Assembly (NCBI RefSeq): GCF_009604425.1
Contig: NZ_WEGI01000004.1
Span: 434,001 to 498,000 of the forward strand
Reading direction: 5' to 3'
Length of the DNA stretch: 64,000 nt
Source: Nocardia aurantia
Lineage (GTDB): Bacteria; Actinomycetota; Actinomycetes; Mycobacteriales; Mycobacteriaceae
The stretch's first letter is position 1; every line of letters starts with the position of its first letter. The notes beneath the pieces are model-generated. The model was not told the origin of the DNA. It did no database searches and saw only the letters and a program-made list of their open reading frames with translations. Of the stretch, positions 1 through 7,577 are shown one piece after another. The translations under genes and the position numbers were made by a program.

Positions 1-755
1 GCGAACCGCGGCAGCACCTCGGCGAGCGGATCGCCGTCGGTCCGGCCGGCGGGGCCGGCGGCCAGGCACACCCAATTCAATAGTGCGCGACCACGTTCGG
101 CGTGCGGCCGCGAGCACGGGTAGGCGATGAGCCGGTTGCCCTGCTCGTCGGATCCGATGATCATGGTGCGCCCGTCCAGGAAGCCCGGCAGTTCGGTGAC
201 CCCACGCCACATTCCGACGTCGGAGTGCACCACCGGCGGGCCGGCCGGATGCAGGCGCGCCCGGACCGCGGAGTGCAGGCCGTCCGCGCCGACCAGCACG
301 TCGGCCTCGTGCACCGCGTCGCCGGCGTGGACGCGGACCGAACCCGGGCCGGGTTGGAAGGCGCGCAGCGGTTCACCGGTGCGCACGGCGTCCGGCCCGA
401 GCCGGTCGCGGACCGTCCGCAACAGCAGCATCTGCAACTCGCCTCGATGAATCGAATACTGCGGGAAGGGATTTCCGGCGTCGATGCCGCGCGGCTCGCT
501 CCACAGCGTGGCGCCCCGGTGGTCCACGTACCGGTGCGCCCGGGTGGCGATGCCGTTGTCGGACAAGGCCGTACCGAGCCCCAGCCCGGTGAGCTCGCCG
601 ACCGCGGCCGGCTGGATGTTGATGCCCACGCCCAGCGGCCGGATCTCGGGGGCGGCCTCCAGCACGGTGACGCGGTGGCCGCGAGCGTGCAGCGCCAGGG
701 CGGCGGTCAGTCCGCCGATGCCGGCGCCGGCGATCACGATGGTCGATGTCGTCAT
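1..755 (-). CDS. FAD-dependent monooxygenase, PhzS-like (3' end beyond window)
   Basis: About 251 N-terminal residues are visible; the C-terminus lies left of the window. The start is the ATG at 755-753, and the protein opens MTTSTIVIAGAGIGGLT, a classic GxGxxG Rossmann FAD-binding motif. A second flavoprotein hallmark, VLVGADGLHSAVR, lies near residues 155-165. This is the p-hydroxybenzoate-hydroxylase-like class to which PhzS belongs. It is divergent from phzB across a 219-bp control region, so a role in hydroxylating or decarboxylating a phenazine carboxylate is likely. That substrate is inferred from context; the fold class is clear. Confidence 0.8.
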   Translation of the reverse strand, partial: MTTSTIVIAGAGIGGLTAALALHARGHRVTVLEAAPEIRPLGVGINIQPAAVGELTGLGLGTALSDNGIATRAHRYVDHRGATLWSEPRGIDAGNPFPQYSIHRGELQMLLLRTVRDRLGPDAVRTGEPLRAFQPGPGSVRVHAGDAVHEADVLVGADGLHSAVRARLHPAGPPVVHSDVGMWRGVTELPGFLDGRTMIIGSDEQGNRLIAYPCSRPHAERGRALLNWVCLAAGPAGRTDGDPLAEVLPRF

Positions 756-974
756 GGGAATTTCCGCCTTTTTACAGTAAAGGACGCCGAAAACATACTG
801 TGCGTATGCGTGAGCGGCAATATCTTCGGTGACTCACGCGCGGTGCGCGCATCCGCTGGGAATATCCGCTCATTTCAGGTGAGGCAACGGCACATTGAGC
901 ACCGGCTGAACCGTTGTTACCATTTCGTTTCGTCGGGATGTAAGCGCCGTGCAATCGAATGCCGAGGAGCGCAC
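756..974. promoter_or_regulatory. Divergent control region of the phenazine cluster
   Basis: This 219-bp gap separates the PhzS-like gene from phzB and is more AT-rich than its flanks. It holds an inverted repeat, CATAC-n5-GTATG, at 794-808. It also holds TGAGCGG followed by AATATC at 811-823, and the same element inverted (GAATATCCGCTCA) at 860-872. A third TGAGCGG next to ATATTC lies at 1466-1480, just before phzC. The shared element may bind a cluster regulator. phzB has a strong Shine-Dalgarno GAGGAG at 964-969, 5 nt before its ATG. Confidence 0.55.
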
Positions 975-1454
975 ATGAACACACCGGTAGTCGACCAGCA
1001 ATACGATCGTATTCGTTCTGCGAATCGAATCGTGGTAGAACGCTATATGAACACCAGGGGGCAGGATCGGCTGCGCCGTCACGAATTGTTCACCGAGGAC
1101 GGCCGCGGCGGGCTCTGGACCACCGAATCCGGCGAGCCGATCGTGATCAACGGCCGGGATCGCCTTGCGGAGCACGCGGTTTGGTCGCTGCGTTGCTTCC
1201 CGGACTGGGTCTGGACCGATATCGAGATCTTCGATACGCAGGATCCGCAGCGATTCTGGGTCGAATGCGAGGGAGCCGGACGGATCATTTTCGAGGGTTA
1301 TCCGGAAGGTTACTACCGCAATCATTTCATCCACTACTTCCAGTTCGAGGACGGAAAAATCAAGTTGCAGCGGGAATTCATGAACCCCTGCCAGCAGTTC
1401 CGTGCCCTCGGCATCGAGGTCCCGCATGTCGTGCGGGCCGGTATTCCGACCTGA
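975..1454 (+). CDS. phzB: Phenazine biosynthesis protein PhzA/PhzB
   Basis: 159 aa, against about 163 for the family. PhzA/B proteins have a SnoaL/ketosteroid-isomerase-like fold and help condense two molecules of the PhzF product into the phenazine tricycle. Conserved family features are visible, including YYRNHFIHYFQFEDGKI and REFMNPCQQFRALGI near the C-terminus. Only one copy is present here, whereas Pseudomonas has the tandem pair phzA-phzB; single-copy phzB is usual in other bacteria. It is the first gene of the rightward phz operon, with GAGGAG 5 nt upstream of the ATG. Confidence 0.93.
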   Translation: MNTPVVDQQYDRIRSANRIVVERYMNTRGQDRLRRHELFTEDGRGGLWTTESGEPIVINGRDRLAEHAVWSLRCFPDWVWTDIEIFDTQDPQRFWVECEGAGRIIFEGYPEGYYRNHFIHYFQFEDGKIKLQREFMNPCQQFRALGIEVPHVVRAGIPT

Positions 1455-1493
1455 CCAAACGCTCGTGAGCGGGCGATATTCGAGGGGTTGATC

Positions 1494-2693
1494 GTGACGT
1501 ACCCAGCTTTCCCGGGGCGGACGCTGCCGGCCGCCCAGCAGCCGGAATGGGATGCGCCGGACCAAGTTGCCAATGTGCGCACCGTGCTGGCCACCGCCGG
1601 TGCGCTGATCGAATTCGAGCAGGTCGTCGCGCTGCGACGGGCGCTGGCCGCGGTCTCCGCCGGCTCCGCGCTGGTGTTGCAGGCCGGTGACTGTGCCGAG
1701 GATCCGAACGAGTGCACCCGGCCGCACATCGCGGCCAAGGCCGGGCTCGTGCACCGGCTGGCCGATCTGCTCGCCGCGGAGGCGGGCCTGCCGGTCCTGC
1801 GGGTCGGCCGGATCGCCGGCCAGTTCACCAAGCCTCGCTCCCAGCCGATCGAACAGGTCGGTGACGTGGTGCTGCCGGCCTACCGCGGGCACATGGTGAA
1901 CGCGCCCGAGTTCGACGCGGACAGCCGCCGCCCGGATCCGCTGCGAATGTTGCAGTGCTTCATGGCCGCTCGCGAGGCCATCGGCCATCTCGGCCGGCTG
2001 TCCGGCCCCGGTCTGGAGGACCGGGTGTGGACCAGCCACGAGGCGCTGCTGCTGGACTACGAGCAGCCGCTGCTGCGCGGCAGCGGGCCCGAGGACATGT
2101 TCCTCGGGTCCACGCACTGGCCCTGGATCGGGGAACGCACCCGCCGGATCGACGGCGCGCACGTCGATCTGCTGTCGCGCGTGACGAATCCGGTCGCCTG
2201 CAAGATCGGCCCCACCATCACCCCGGCCGAACTGCTGGAGCTGTGCCACCGGCTGGATCCCGAACGCGAGCCGGGCCGGCTGACGCTGATCGTCCGCATG
2301 GGCGCGGACACCATCGAACAGCGGCTGCCCGCGCTGGCGCGGGCGGTGCGCGACGACGGCCATCCGGTGCTGTGGCTGTCGGATCCCATGCACGGCAACA
2401 CGATCAAGCTTCCGGGCAATCGGAAGACCCGGCTGGTCGCGACCGTGGTCGCGGAGCTGCGCCGGTTCCGGTCGATCCTCGCCGACGCGGGCGTCGCGGC
2501 GCACGGGCTGCACCTGGAGGCGACGCCCCATCCGGTCGGCGAATGCCTCGCCGACGCCGACGCGCCGGTGCCGGCCGCGGCCGCCGCGACGCTGTGCGAT
2601 CCGCGGCTGAACCCGGAACAGGCGGCCGAGGTGGTGGCGGCCTGGTCCGCCGAACGCCTGGATGTCCTAGAGGCACTGACGAATTCGGAGTGA
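1494..2693 (+). CDS. phzC: 3-deoxy-7-phosphoheptulonate synthase, class II (PhzC)
   Basis: 399 aa. A plant-type (class II) DAHP synthase that condenses phosphoenolpyruvate with erythrose 4-phosphate. In phz operons it pulls carbon into the shikimate pathway to supply chorismate. Family motifs include [13 protein letters not shown] near residue 65 and [14 protein letters not shown] near residue 340. I chose the GTG at 1494 because CGAGGGG (1481-1487) sits 6 nt upstream; a TTG at 1488 is in frame but is too close to that site. The gene is followed 2 nt later by phzD. Confidence 0.92.
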   Translation: MTYPAFPGRTLPAAQQPEWDAPDQVANVRTVLATAGALIEFEQVVALRRALAAVSAGSALVLQAGDCAEDPNECTRPHIAAKAGLVHRLADLLAAEAGLPVLRVGRIAGQFTKPRSQPIEQVGDVVLPAYRGHMVNAPEFDADSRRPDPLRMLQCFMAAREAIGHLGRLSGPGLEDRVWTSHEALLLDYEQPLLRGSGPEDMFLGSTHWPWIGERTRRIDGAHVDLLSRVTNPVACKIGPTITPAELLELCHRLDPEREPGRLTLIVRMGADTIEQRLPALARAVRDDGHPVLWLSDPMHGNTIKLPGNRKTRLVATVVAELRRFRSILADAGVAAHGLHLEATPHPVGECLADADAPVPAAAAATLCDPRLNPEQAAEVVAAWSAERLDVLEALTNSE

Positions 2694-2695
2694 CC

Positions 2696-3331
2696 ATGAC
2701 GATCGTGCCCACACCGGCCCTGCAGGTGCAGCCCTATCCACTGCCGAGCCGGACCGAACTTCCCGACAATCTGGTCGACTGGCGGGTGCGGCCCGAGCAG
2801 GCCGTGCTGCTGATCCACGACATGCAGCAGTACTTCCTGGCCACCTTCCCGCACGCACTGCGCAGCCGCCTGGTCGGCAACGCGGCCCGGCTGCGCAAGT
2901 CGTGCGCCGACCGCGGCGTGCGGATCGGTTACACCGCACAGCCCGGACGGATGACGACCGCGGATCGCGGTCTGCTTTTGGACTTCTGGGGCCCGGGGAT
3001 GACCACCGCCGAGGCGGACCGCGCGATCGTCGCCGAGCTGACCCCGGAGACGCCCGACTGGACCTTCACGAAGTGGCGGTACAGCGCCTTCCATCGCTCG
3101 AACCTGTTGGGTCGCATGCGTGCCGAGGGCCGCGATCAGCTGCTGCTGTGCGGCGTCTATGGGCACGTCGGGATCCTCGCGACCGCGCTGGAGGCGTACG
3201 CCAACGACCTTCAGGTCTTCCTGATCGCCGACGCGATCGGCGACTTCTCGGCCGAGAAGCACCGCTTCACCCTCGAGTACACCGCGAGCTGCTGTGCGCG
3301 GATCACCACGGTGGACGAGGTGCTGTCGTGA
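2696..3331 (+). CDS. phzD: Isochorismatase-family protein PhzD
   Basis: 211 aa, the normal length. PhzD hydrolyses 2-amino-2-deoxyisochorismate to trans-2,3-dihydro-3-hydroxyanthranilate and pyruvate. Catalytic features are visible: Asp in [11 protein letters not shown] (about residue 40), Lys in [11 protein letters not shown] (about residue 125), and the loop [12 protein letters not shown], which keeps the Tyr and His expected of PhzD. The ATG starts 2 nt after the phzC stop. The 3' end overlaps the phzE GTG by 4 nt (GTGA), consistent with translational coupling. Confidence 0.93.
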   Translation: MTIVPTPALQVQPYPLPSRTELPDNLVDWRVRPEQAVLLIHDMQQYFLATFPHALRSRLVGNAARLRKSCADRGVRIGYTAQPGRMTTADRGLLLDFWGPGMTTAEADRAIVAELTPETPDWTFTKWRYSAFHRSNLLGRMRAEGRDQLLLCGVYGHVGILATALEAYANDLQVFLIADAIGDFSAEKHRFTLEYTASCCARITTVDEVLS

Positions 3332-3477
3332 GCGGTCGGGGGCCGGAGGCGGCAGCGGAGCGTTACCACGGAGGTCCCCCGCTCACGACCGTCGAACATC
3401 GCGTGAGCGGTCAGGGGCCGGAGGCGGCAGCGGAGCGTCATCACGGAGGTCCCGCGCTCACGACCGTCGGTCACCGC
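3328..3477 (+). repeat. Tandem 75-bp repeat (two copies) forming the 5' end of phzE
   Basis: Copy 1 is 3328-3402 and copy 2 is 3403-3477; by eye 68 of 75 positions match. A third start of the unit (GCGAGCGGGG) follows at 3478. Each copy contains an inverted pair, GTGAGCGG and CCGCTCAC (3328-3335 and 3379-3386 in copy 1), so each can fold as a hairpin. The unit length is a multiple of three and the reading frame stays open. It looks like a mobile palindromic element that supplied a new start codon to phzE. Confidence 0.85.
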
Positions 3478-5325
3478 GCGAGCGGGGATCTACTCGGGTC
3501 CGTGATCGACGGCACCGCAACGGATTTCGCGATCATCAGCCGACCCGGCCGGGATGTCACGGTGCTGGTCGGCGCGGTCGAGCGGCCGGAGTCGCTGGCC
3601 GGCATCCGGCTGGGGCACCGCGATGAACCCGGCAGCGAGGCGCTGGTGCTGGTCCCGTATCGGCAGCTGGCCGAGCGCGGTTTCCCCGCCCCGGACGACG
3701 GCACCCCGCTGCTCACCCTGGCGGTGCGCGGCGAGGAGCGGCATCCGCTCGGGGCGGTGCTGGCCCGGCTGCCGCGGCAGCGGGTTCCGTTGGGCGAGGG
3801 CAGTTTCGACTCCGACGACGCGGCCTATGCGGCGACGGTCCGCGCGATCATCGACAACGAGATCGGCACCGGACAGGGCGCCAACTTCGTGATCAAGCGC
3901 ACCTACACCGCCGATATCTCCGGCTACACCCCGGCGGTGGCGCTGTCGGTGCTGCGCGAACTGCTCGCCGCCGAGCGCGGCGCGTACTGGACCTTCCTGG
4001 TCCGGGTCGGCGACCTGACCCTGGTCGGCGCCTCGCCGGAACGGCACGTCTCGCTGGAAAGCGGCGTGCTGCAGATGAATCCGATCAGCGGCACCTACCG
4101 GTACCCCGCCGGCGGTCCCACCCTGGACGGCGTCACGGCCTTCCTCGCCGACCGCAAGGAGACCGAGGAGCTGTACATGGTCGTCGACGAGGAACTGAAG
4201 ATGATGTGCCGGATCTGCGAACCGGGCAGCACTCGGATGATCGGGCCGTTCCTCAAGGAGATGGCCTGGGTCGCGCACACCGAGTACCACCTGGAGGGCC
4301 GGTCCCGCCGCGATGTGCGGGACGTGTTGCGCGAGACCATGTTCGCGCCCACGGTCACCGGCTCTCCAGTGGAGAGCGCGGCCCGGGTGATCCGGCGCTA
4401 CGAGCCGGCCGGCCGCGGATACTACAGCGGGATCATCGGCTTGGCGGGCCGGGACGACCAGGGTGAGCCGATGCTCGACTCGGCCATCCTGATCCGCACC
4501 GCCGCCATCGAACCCGGTGGGCGGCTGTCGATCTCGGTCGGTTCGACGCTGGTGCGGCACTCCGATCCGCTGGCCGAGGTGGCCGAGACCCAGGCGAAGG
4601 CGGCGGGCCTGCTGGCCGCCTTCGGCGCCGCCGGTGGCGGCGAATTCGCCGACCACCCGGAGGTGGTGGCGGCGCTGCGCCGCCGCAACGACGACATCGG
4701 CGCGTTCTGGGCCGGACTCACCTCCTCGACGACCCGCTCCGAACGGCTGCACGAGCACAACGTGCTGGTGATCGACGCCGAGGACACCTTCACCGCGATG
4801 CTGGAGCATCAATTGCGGATGCTGGGCCTGTGGGTGACCATCCGGCGCTTCGACGAGGACTTCGACCTCGCGGGCCACGATCTGGTGATGGTCGGGCCCG
4901 GTCCCGGTGATCCGTGCGCGGCCGACGATCCGAAGATCGCCAAGCTCGCCGCGGTGGTCGACGAATTGCTCGGCAGCGGAAGACCGTTCATGGCGACCTG
5001 CCTGAGCCATCAGGTGCTGAGCCGGCGGTTGGGCCTGCCGGTGCTGCGGCGCAGCCTGCCCAACCAGGGCACACAGCGCTGGATCGACCTGTTCGGATCG
5101 CGCGAACGCGTCGGCTTCTACAACACCTTCTCGGCCCGCAGCGAACACGACCGGCTGGACACCTGGGCCGGCACGGTGCAGGTCAGCCGCGATCCGGGCA
5201 CCGCCGAGGTGCACGCGTTGCGGGGACCGCGGTTCGCCTCCGTGCAGTTCCACCCGGAGTCGCTGCTCACCATCGACGGGCCCCGGATCCTCACCGGAAT
5301 GGCCGAAGGAGTTCTGGCACAATGA
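3328..5325 (+). CDS. phzE: 2-amino-2-deoxyisochorismate synthase PhzE, with a repeat-derived N-terminus
   Basis: 665 aa, versus roughly 630 for typical PhzE. It converts chorismate and glutamine to 2-amino-2-deoxyisochorismate. An anthranilate-synthase-like chorismate domain occupies about residues 55-455. A type 1 glutamine amidotransferase domain follows, with nucleophile Cys in [10 protein letters not shown] and the His-Glu pair in VQFHPESLL. The only plausible start coupled to phzD is the GTG at 3328, which makes the first 50 residues two copies of a 25-aa repeat. Similarity to PhzE begins only after this, at about LLGSVIDGT. The enzyme core looks intact. Confidence 0.92.
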   Translation: MSGRGPEAAAERYHGGPPLTTVEHRVSGQGPEAAAERHHGGPALTTVGHRASGDLLGSVIDGTATDFAIISRPGRDVTVLVGAVERPESLAGIRLGHRDEPGSEALVLVPYRQLAERGFPAPDDGTPLLTLAVRGEERHPLGAVLARLPRQRVPLGEGSFDSDDAAYAATVRAIIDNEIGTGQGANFVIKRTYTADISGYTPAVALSVLRELLAAERGAYWTFLVRVGDLTLVGASPERHVSLESGVLQMNPISGTYRYPAGGPTLDGVTAFLADRKETEELYMVVDEELKMMCRICEPGSTRMIGPFLKEMAWVAHTEYHLEGRSRRDVRDVLRETMFAPTVTGSPVESAARVIRRYEPAGRGYYSGIIGLAGRDDQGEPMLDSAILIRTAAIEPGGRLSISVGSTLVRHSDPLAEVAETQAKAAGLLAAFGAAGGGEFADHPEVVAALRRRNDDIGAFWAGLTSSTTRSERLHEHNVLVIDAEDTFTAMLEHQLRMLGLWVTIRRFDEDFDLAGHDLVMVGPGPGDPCAADDPKIAKLAAVVDELLGSGRPFMATCLSHQVLSRRLGLPVLRRSLPNQGTQRWIDLFGSRERVGFYNTFSARSEHDRLDTWAGTVQVSRDPGTAEVHALRGPRFASVQFHPESLLTIDGPRILTGMAEGVLAQ

Positions 5326-6908
5326 CTCTCCCCACACCCGCGCCACCCGCGGGGGTACCGGCTGCCGCCGGGCCGCCTGCCGCCGGGCCGCCTGCCGCCG
5401 CACTGCCTGTCGCAGGGCCGCCTGCCGCCGCACCACCTGCCGCAGGGCCGCCTGCCGCCGCACCACCTGCCGCAGTGTCACCCGCTGGCGCACCGCTTCC
5501 CGCTGCGGTGTCACTGGACCCGGTGTCGCCTGCTGTGGTCTCGTCGGACCCGGTGTCGCCTGCTGCGGTGTTGTCGGATGGGGTGCCGTCTGCTGCGGTG
5601 TTGTCGGATGGGGTGCCGTCTGCTGCGGTGTTGTCGGACCGGGTGTCGCCTGCTGCGGTGTCCTCGGACCTGATGCCCTCTGCTGCGGTGTCCTCGGACC
5701 CGATGCCCTCTGCTGCGGTATCGCCGGACCCGGCTTCACCTGCTGTGGTGCCGACGAGTCCGGTGTCACCTGCTGCGTTGGAGATCGCGTGGTGGGATCT
5801 GGACGGGTCGGCGGTCACCGTCGACCGGCTCACGGCCCAGTTGGCGGACGAGGACGTCCCCGCCGGGTGGCGCGATGTCGAGGGCCTGGACGAGAAGTTC
5901 TGGATCGCCGACCCCGACGGTTGCCGGTGGGGTGCGGTGATGGTGTGGCGCGGCGCGAAACCGGCTGAGCTGCCGCCGAATTCGGCCCTGCGGCTGATCG
6001 GCCGGCCGCCGACGCACCGCGACCGATTCGAGGTGCGGGCCCGGGTGCGCGGGGCGACCCGGCCCGGCCATCGCTACGTGGTGGTGGACGCCTTCGCCCG
6101 GGAACCGTTGTCCGGCAACCCGGTCGCGGTGTTCTTCGACGCCGGCGACCTGGACGGCGAGCGGATGCAGCGGATCGCCCGGGAGATGAACCTGTCCGAG
6201 GTGGTCTTCCTGCTGCCGCCGACCAGCGACGACGCCGACGCGCGGGTCCGGATCTTCACCCCGGTCAACGAGCTGCCGTTCGCGGGACATCCGTTGCTGG
6301 GGACCGCGGTCGCGGTCGGGCTCGAGCGCGGTGTGCGGCGGCTGCGCTTCGAAACCGCCATGGGCACCGTGCCTTTCGAGGTCGGGCCGGGCGGCGACGA
6401 GGTCGCGTACGTGTCGATGCGGCAGCCGATCCCGCGCTGGCGCAGGTTCGAGCGCGGTGAGGAACTGCTGGCGGCGCTGGGGATCACGGATTCGACGCTG
6501 CCGGTGGAGATCTACCGCAACGGCCCACGGCACGTGTTCGCCGGCCTGCCCGATGTCGACGCGCTGTCGGCGCTGCGGCCGGATCACCGTGCGCTGGCGG
6601 TGTTCCCGGACATGGCGGCCAATTGCTTCGCGCCCGCCGACGGCCACTGGCGGGCCCGGATGTTCTCGCCCGCCTACGGCGTGGTCGAGGACGCGGCCAC
6701 CGGTTCGGCCGCCGGGCCGCTGGCGGTGCACCTGGCCCGGCACGGCCTCGCCGACTACGGGCGCACGGTCGAGATCCATCAAGGCGTCGAAATCGGCCGC
6801 CGCTCCGTCATGTTCGCGCGGGCGACGGCGGCCGGTTCCGGCGAGATCACCGAGGTGCGGGTGAGCGGTCACGGGGTCGTGGCCGCCGCGGGCACCCTCC
6901 ACGTCTGA
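5322..6908 (+). CDS. phzF: PhzF isomerase fused to a repeat-rich tail and a YdhR-like domain
   Basis: 528 aa against about 278 for ordinary PhzF. PhzF isomerises trans-2,3-dihydro-3-hydroxyanthranilate to the reactive ketone that dimerises to phenazine. Residues 1-62 are Pro/Ala-rich and residues 63-152 are nine 10-aa repeats. Residues 153-245 (LEIAWWDLDG through RFEVRARV) resemble YdhR-type monooxygenase/dimeric alpha-beta-barrel proteins. Residues 250-528 are a full PhzF domain with catalytic Glu in MNLSEVVF (Glu293, matching Glu45 of PhzF) and the NELPFAGHPLLGTA motif. The ATG overlaps the phzE stop (ATGA). The YdhR assignment is from pattern only. Confidence 0.9.
   Translation: MTLPTPAPPAGVPAAAGPPAAGPPAAALPVAGPPAAAPPAAGPPAAAPPAAVSPAGAPLPAAVSLDPVSPAVVSSDPVSPAAVLSDGVPSAAVLSDGVPSAAVLSDRVSPAAVSSDLMPSAAVSSDPMPSAAVSPDPASPAVVPTSPVSPAALEIAWWDLDGSAVTVDRLTAQLADEDVPAGWRDVEGLDEKFWIADPDGCRWGAVMVWRGAKPAELPPNSALRLIGRPPTHRDRFEVRARVRGATRPGHRYVVVDAFAREPLSGNPVAVFFDAGDLDGERMQRIAREMNLSEVVFLLPPTSDDADARVRIFTPVNELPFAGHPLLGTAVAVGLERGVRRLRFETAMGTVPFEVGPGGDEVAYVSMRQPIPRWRRFERGEELLAALGITDSTLPVEIYRNGPRHVFAGLPDVDALSALRPDHRALAVFPDMAANCFAPADGHWRARMFSPAYGVVEDAATGSAAGPLAVHLARHGLADYGRTVEIHQGVEIGRRSVMFARATAAGSGEITEVRVSGHGVVAAAGTLHV
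5355..5474 (+). repeat. Short GC-rich tandem repeats encoding Pro/Ala tracts in phzF
   Basis: Degenerate units built from GGGCCGCCTGCCGCCG and CCACCTGCCGCA encode GPPAAAPPAA-type peptides (residues about 12-51 of PhzF). Units of about 15-30 bp recur without breaking the frame. This is likely unstable by slippage. Confidence 0.8.
5508..5777 (+). repeat. Nine 30-bp tandem repeats (coding minisatellite) in phzF
   Basis: Exactly 270 bp encode nine 10-aa units of consensus V-[SL]-S-D-x-V/M-[SP]-[PS]-A-A, for example VSSDPVSPAA and VLSDGVPSAA. Two adjacent units (about 5568-5627) are almost identical at the nucleotide level, indicating recent duplication. The array lies between the N-terminal Pro/Ala tract and the YdhR-like domain and probably acts as a flexible linker. 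Confidence 0.88.
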
Positions 6909-6919
6909 GGAGACGGTCG

Positions 6920-7552
6920 ATGAGCAGTCGATACGAAAGTGTCACCGGGGTAGTGGATCTGGAGTTCCCGGAGTACGACGACCCGCCCGAGGAGCCGATG
7001 GCGCTGGCGCGGCAATGGATCTCGGAGGCCGTCTCCGGCGGCGTGCGGGAGCCGCTGGCGCTGGCGCTGGCCACCGCCGACGCTGCCGGCCGCCCCTCCA
7101 CCCGGATGGTAGCGGTGATCGACGTGTCCGCGCGCGGGCTGGTGTTCAGCACCCACGCCGGCAGCCGCAAGGCCCGCGAGATCGCCGCCACCGGCTGGGC
7201 CTCCGGGTTGTTGTACTGGCGGGAGAACACCCGCCAGCTCAGCATCTCCGGCCCGGTGGCGGCGCTGAGCAACGGCGAGAACATCCTGCTGTGGGATCGC
7301 CGCCCACCGGCCCTGCACGCGATGTCGGCGGCATCGCGGCAGAGTGAACCGCTCGACGACCCGGAAGCCTTACTGGCCGAGGCCGATTCGCTGGCACAGC
7401 AGTCCCCGCTGCCCCGGCCGGATCGGTTCGTGGGCTTCCGGCTCGAGCCGCATTCCGTCGAATTCTGGTCCGCCGCCGAAACCCGGCTGCATCGGCGGCT
7501 GCGCTACGAGTACACCGAAACCGGTTGGCGCGTAGCGAAATTGCAGCCGTGA
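6920..7552 (+). CDS. phzG: FMN-dependent dihydrophenazine oxidase PhzG
   Basis: 210 aa, normal for PhzG, a relative of pyridoxamine 5'-phosphate oxidase. It oxidises hexa- or tetrahydrophenazine carboxylates toward the aromatic phenazine. Recognisable elements are RPSTRMVAVIDV, the FMN-phosphate contact region TRQLSISGPV, and the C-terminal SVEFWSAAETRLHRRLRYE. It follows phzF by 11 nt, with GAGGAG just upstream of the ATG, and completes the core set B-C-D-E-F-G. Confidence 0.93.
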   Translation: MSSRYESVTGVVDLEFPEYDDPPEEPMALARQWISEAVSGGVREPLALALATADAAGRPSTRMVAVIDVSARGLVFSTHAGSRKAREIAATGWASGLLYWRENTRQLSISGPVAALSNGENILLWDRRPPALHAMSAASRQSEPLDDPEALLAEADSLAQQSPLPRPDRFVGFRLEPHSVEFWSAAETRLHRRLRYEYTETGWRVAKLQP

Positions 7553-7577
7553 TCGAGAGAAAGAGAAAGACGAACCC

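Noticed and set aside
870..2531. Long minus-strand frame opposite phzB and phzC
   Set aside because: Rich in Arg, Gly, Gln and Pro with no domain; it mirrors the codon pattern of the real genes on the plus strand.
3490..5769. 759-aa minus-strand frame opposite phzE
   Set aside because: It includes the reverse reading of the phzF repeats as TPQQ-type tracts and has no domain; phzE on the other strand is certain.
5291..5833. Minus-strand repeat protein (GDTAAGG-type) opposite the phzF repeats
   Set aside because: A mirror of the minisatellite. No start region, domain or neighbours support it; the plus frame runs on into PhzF.
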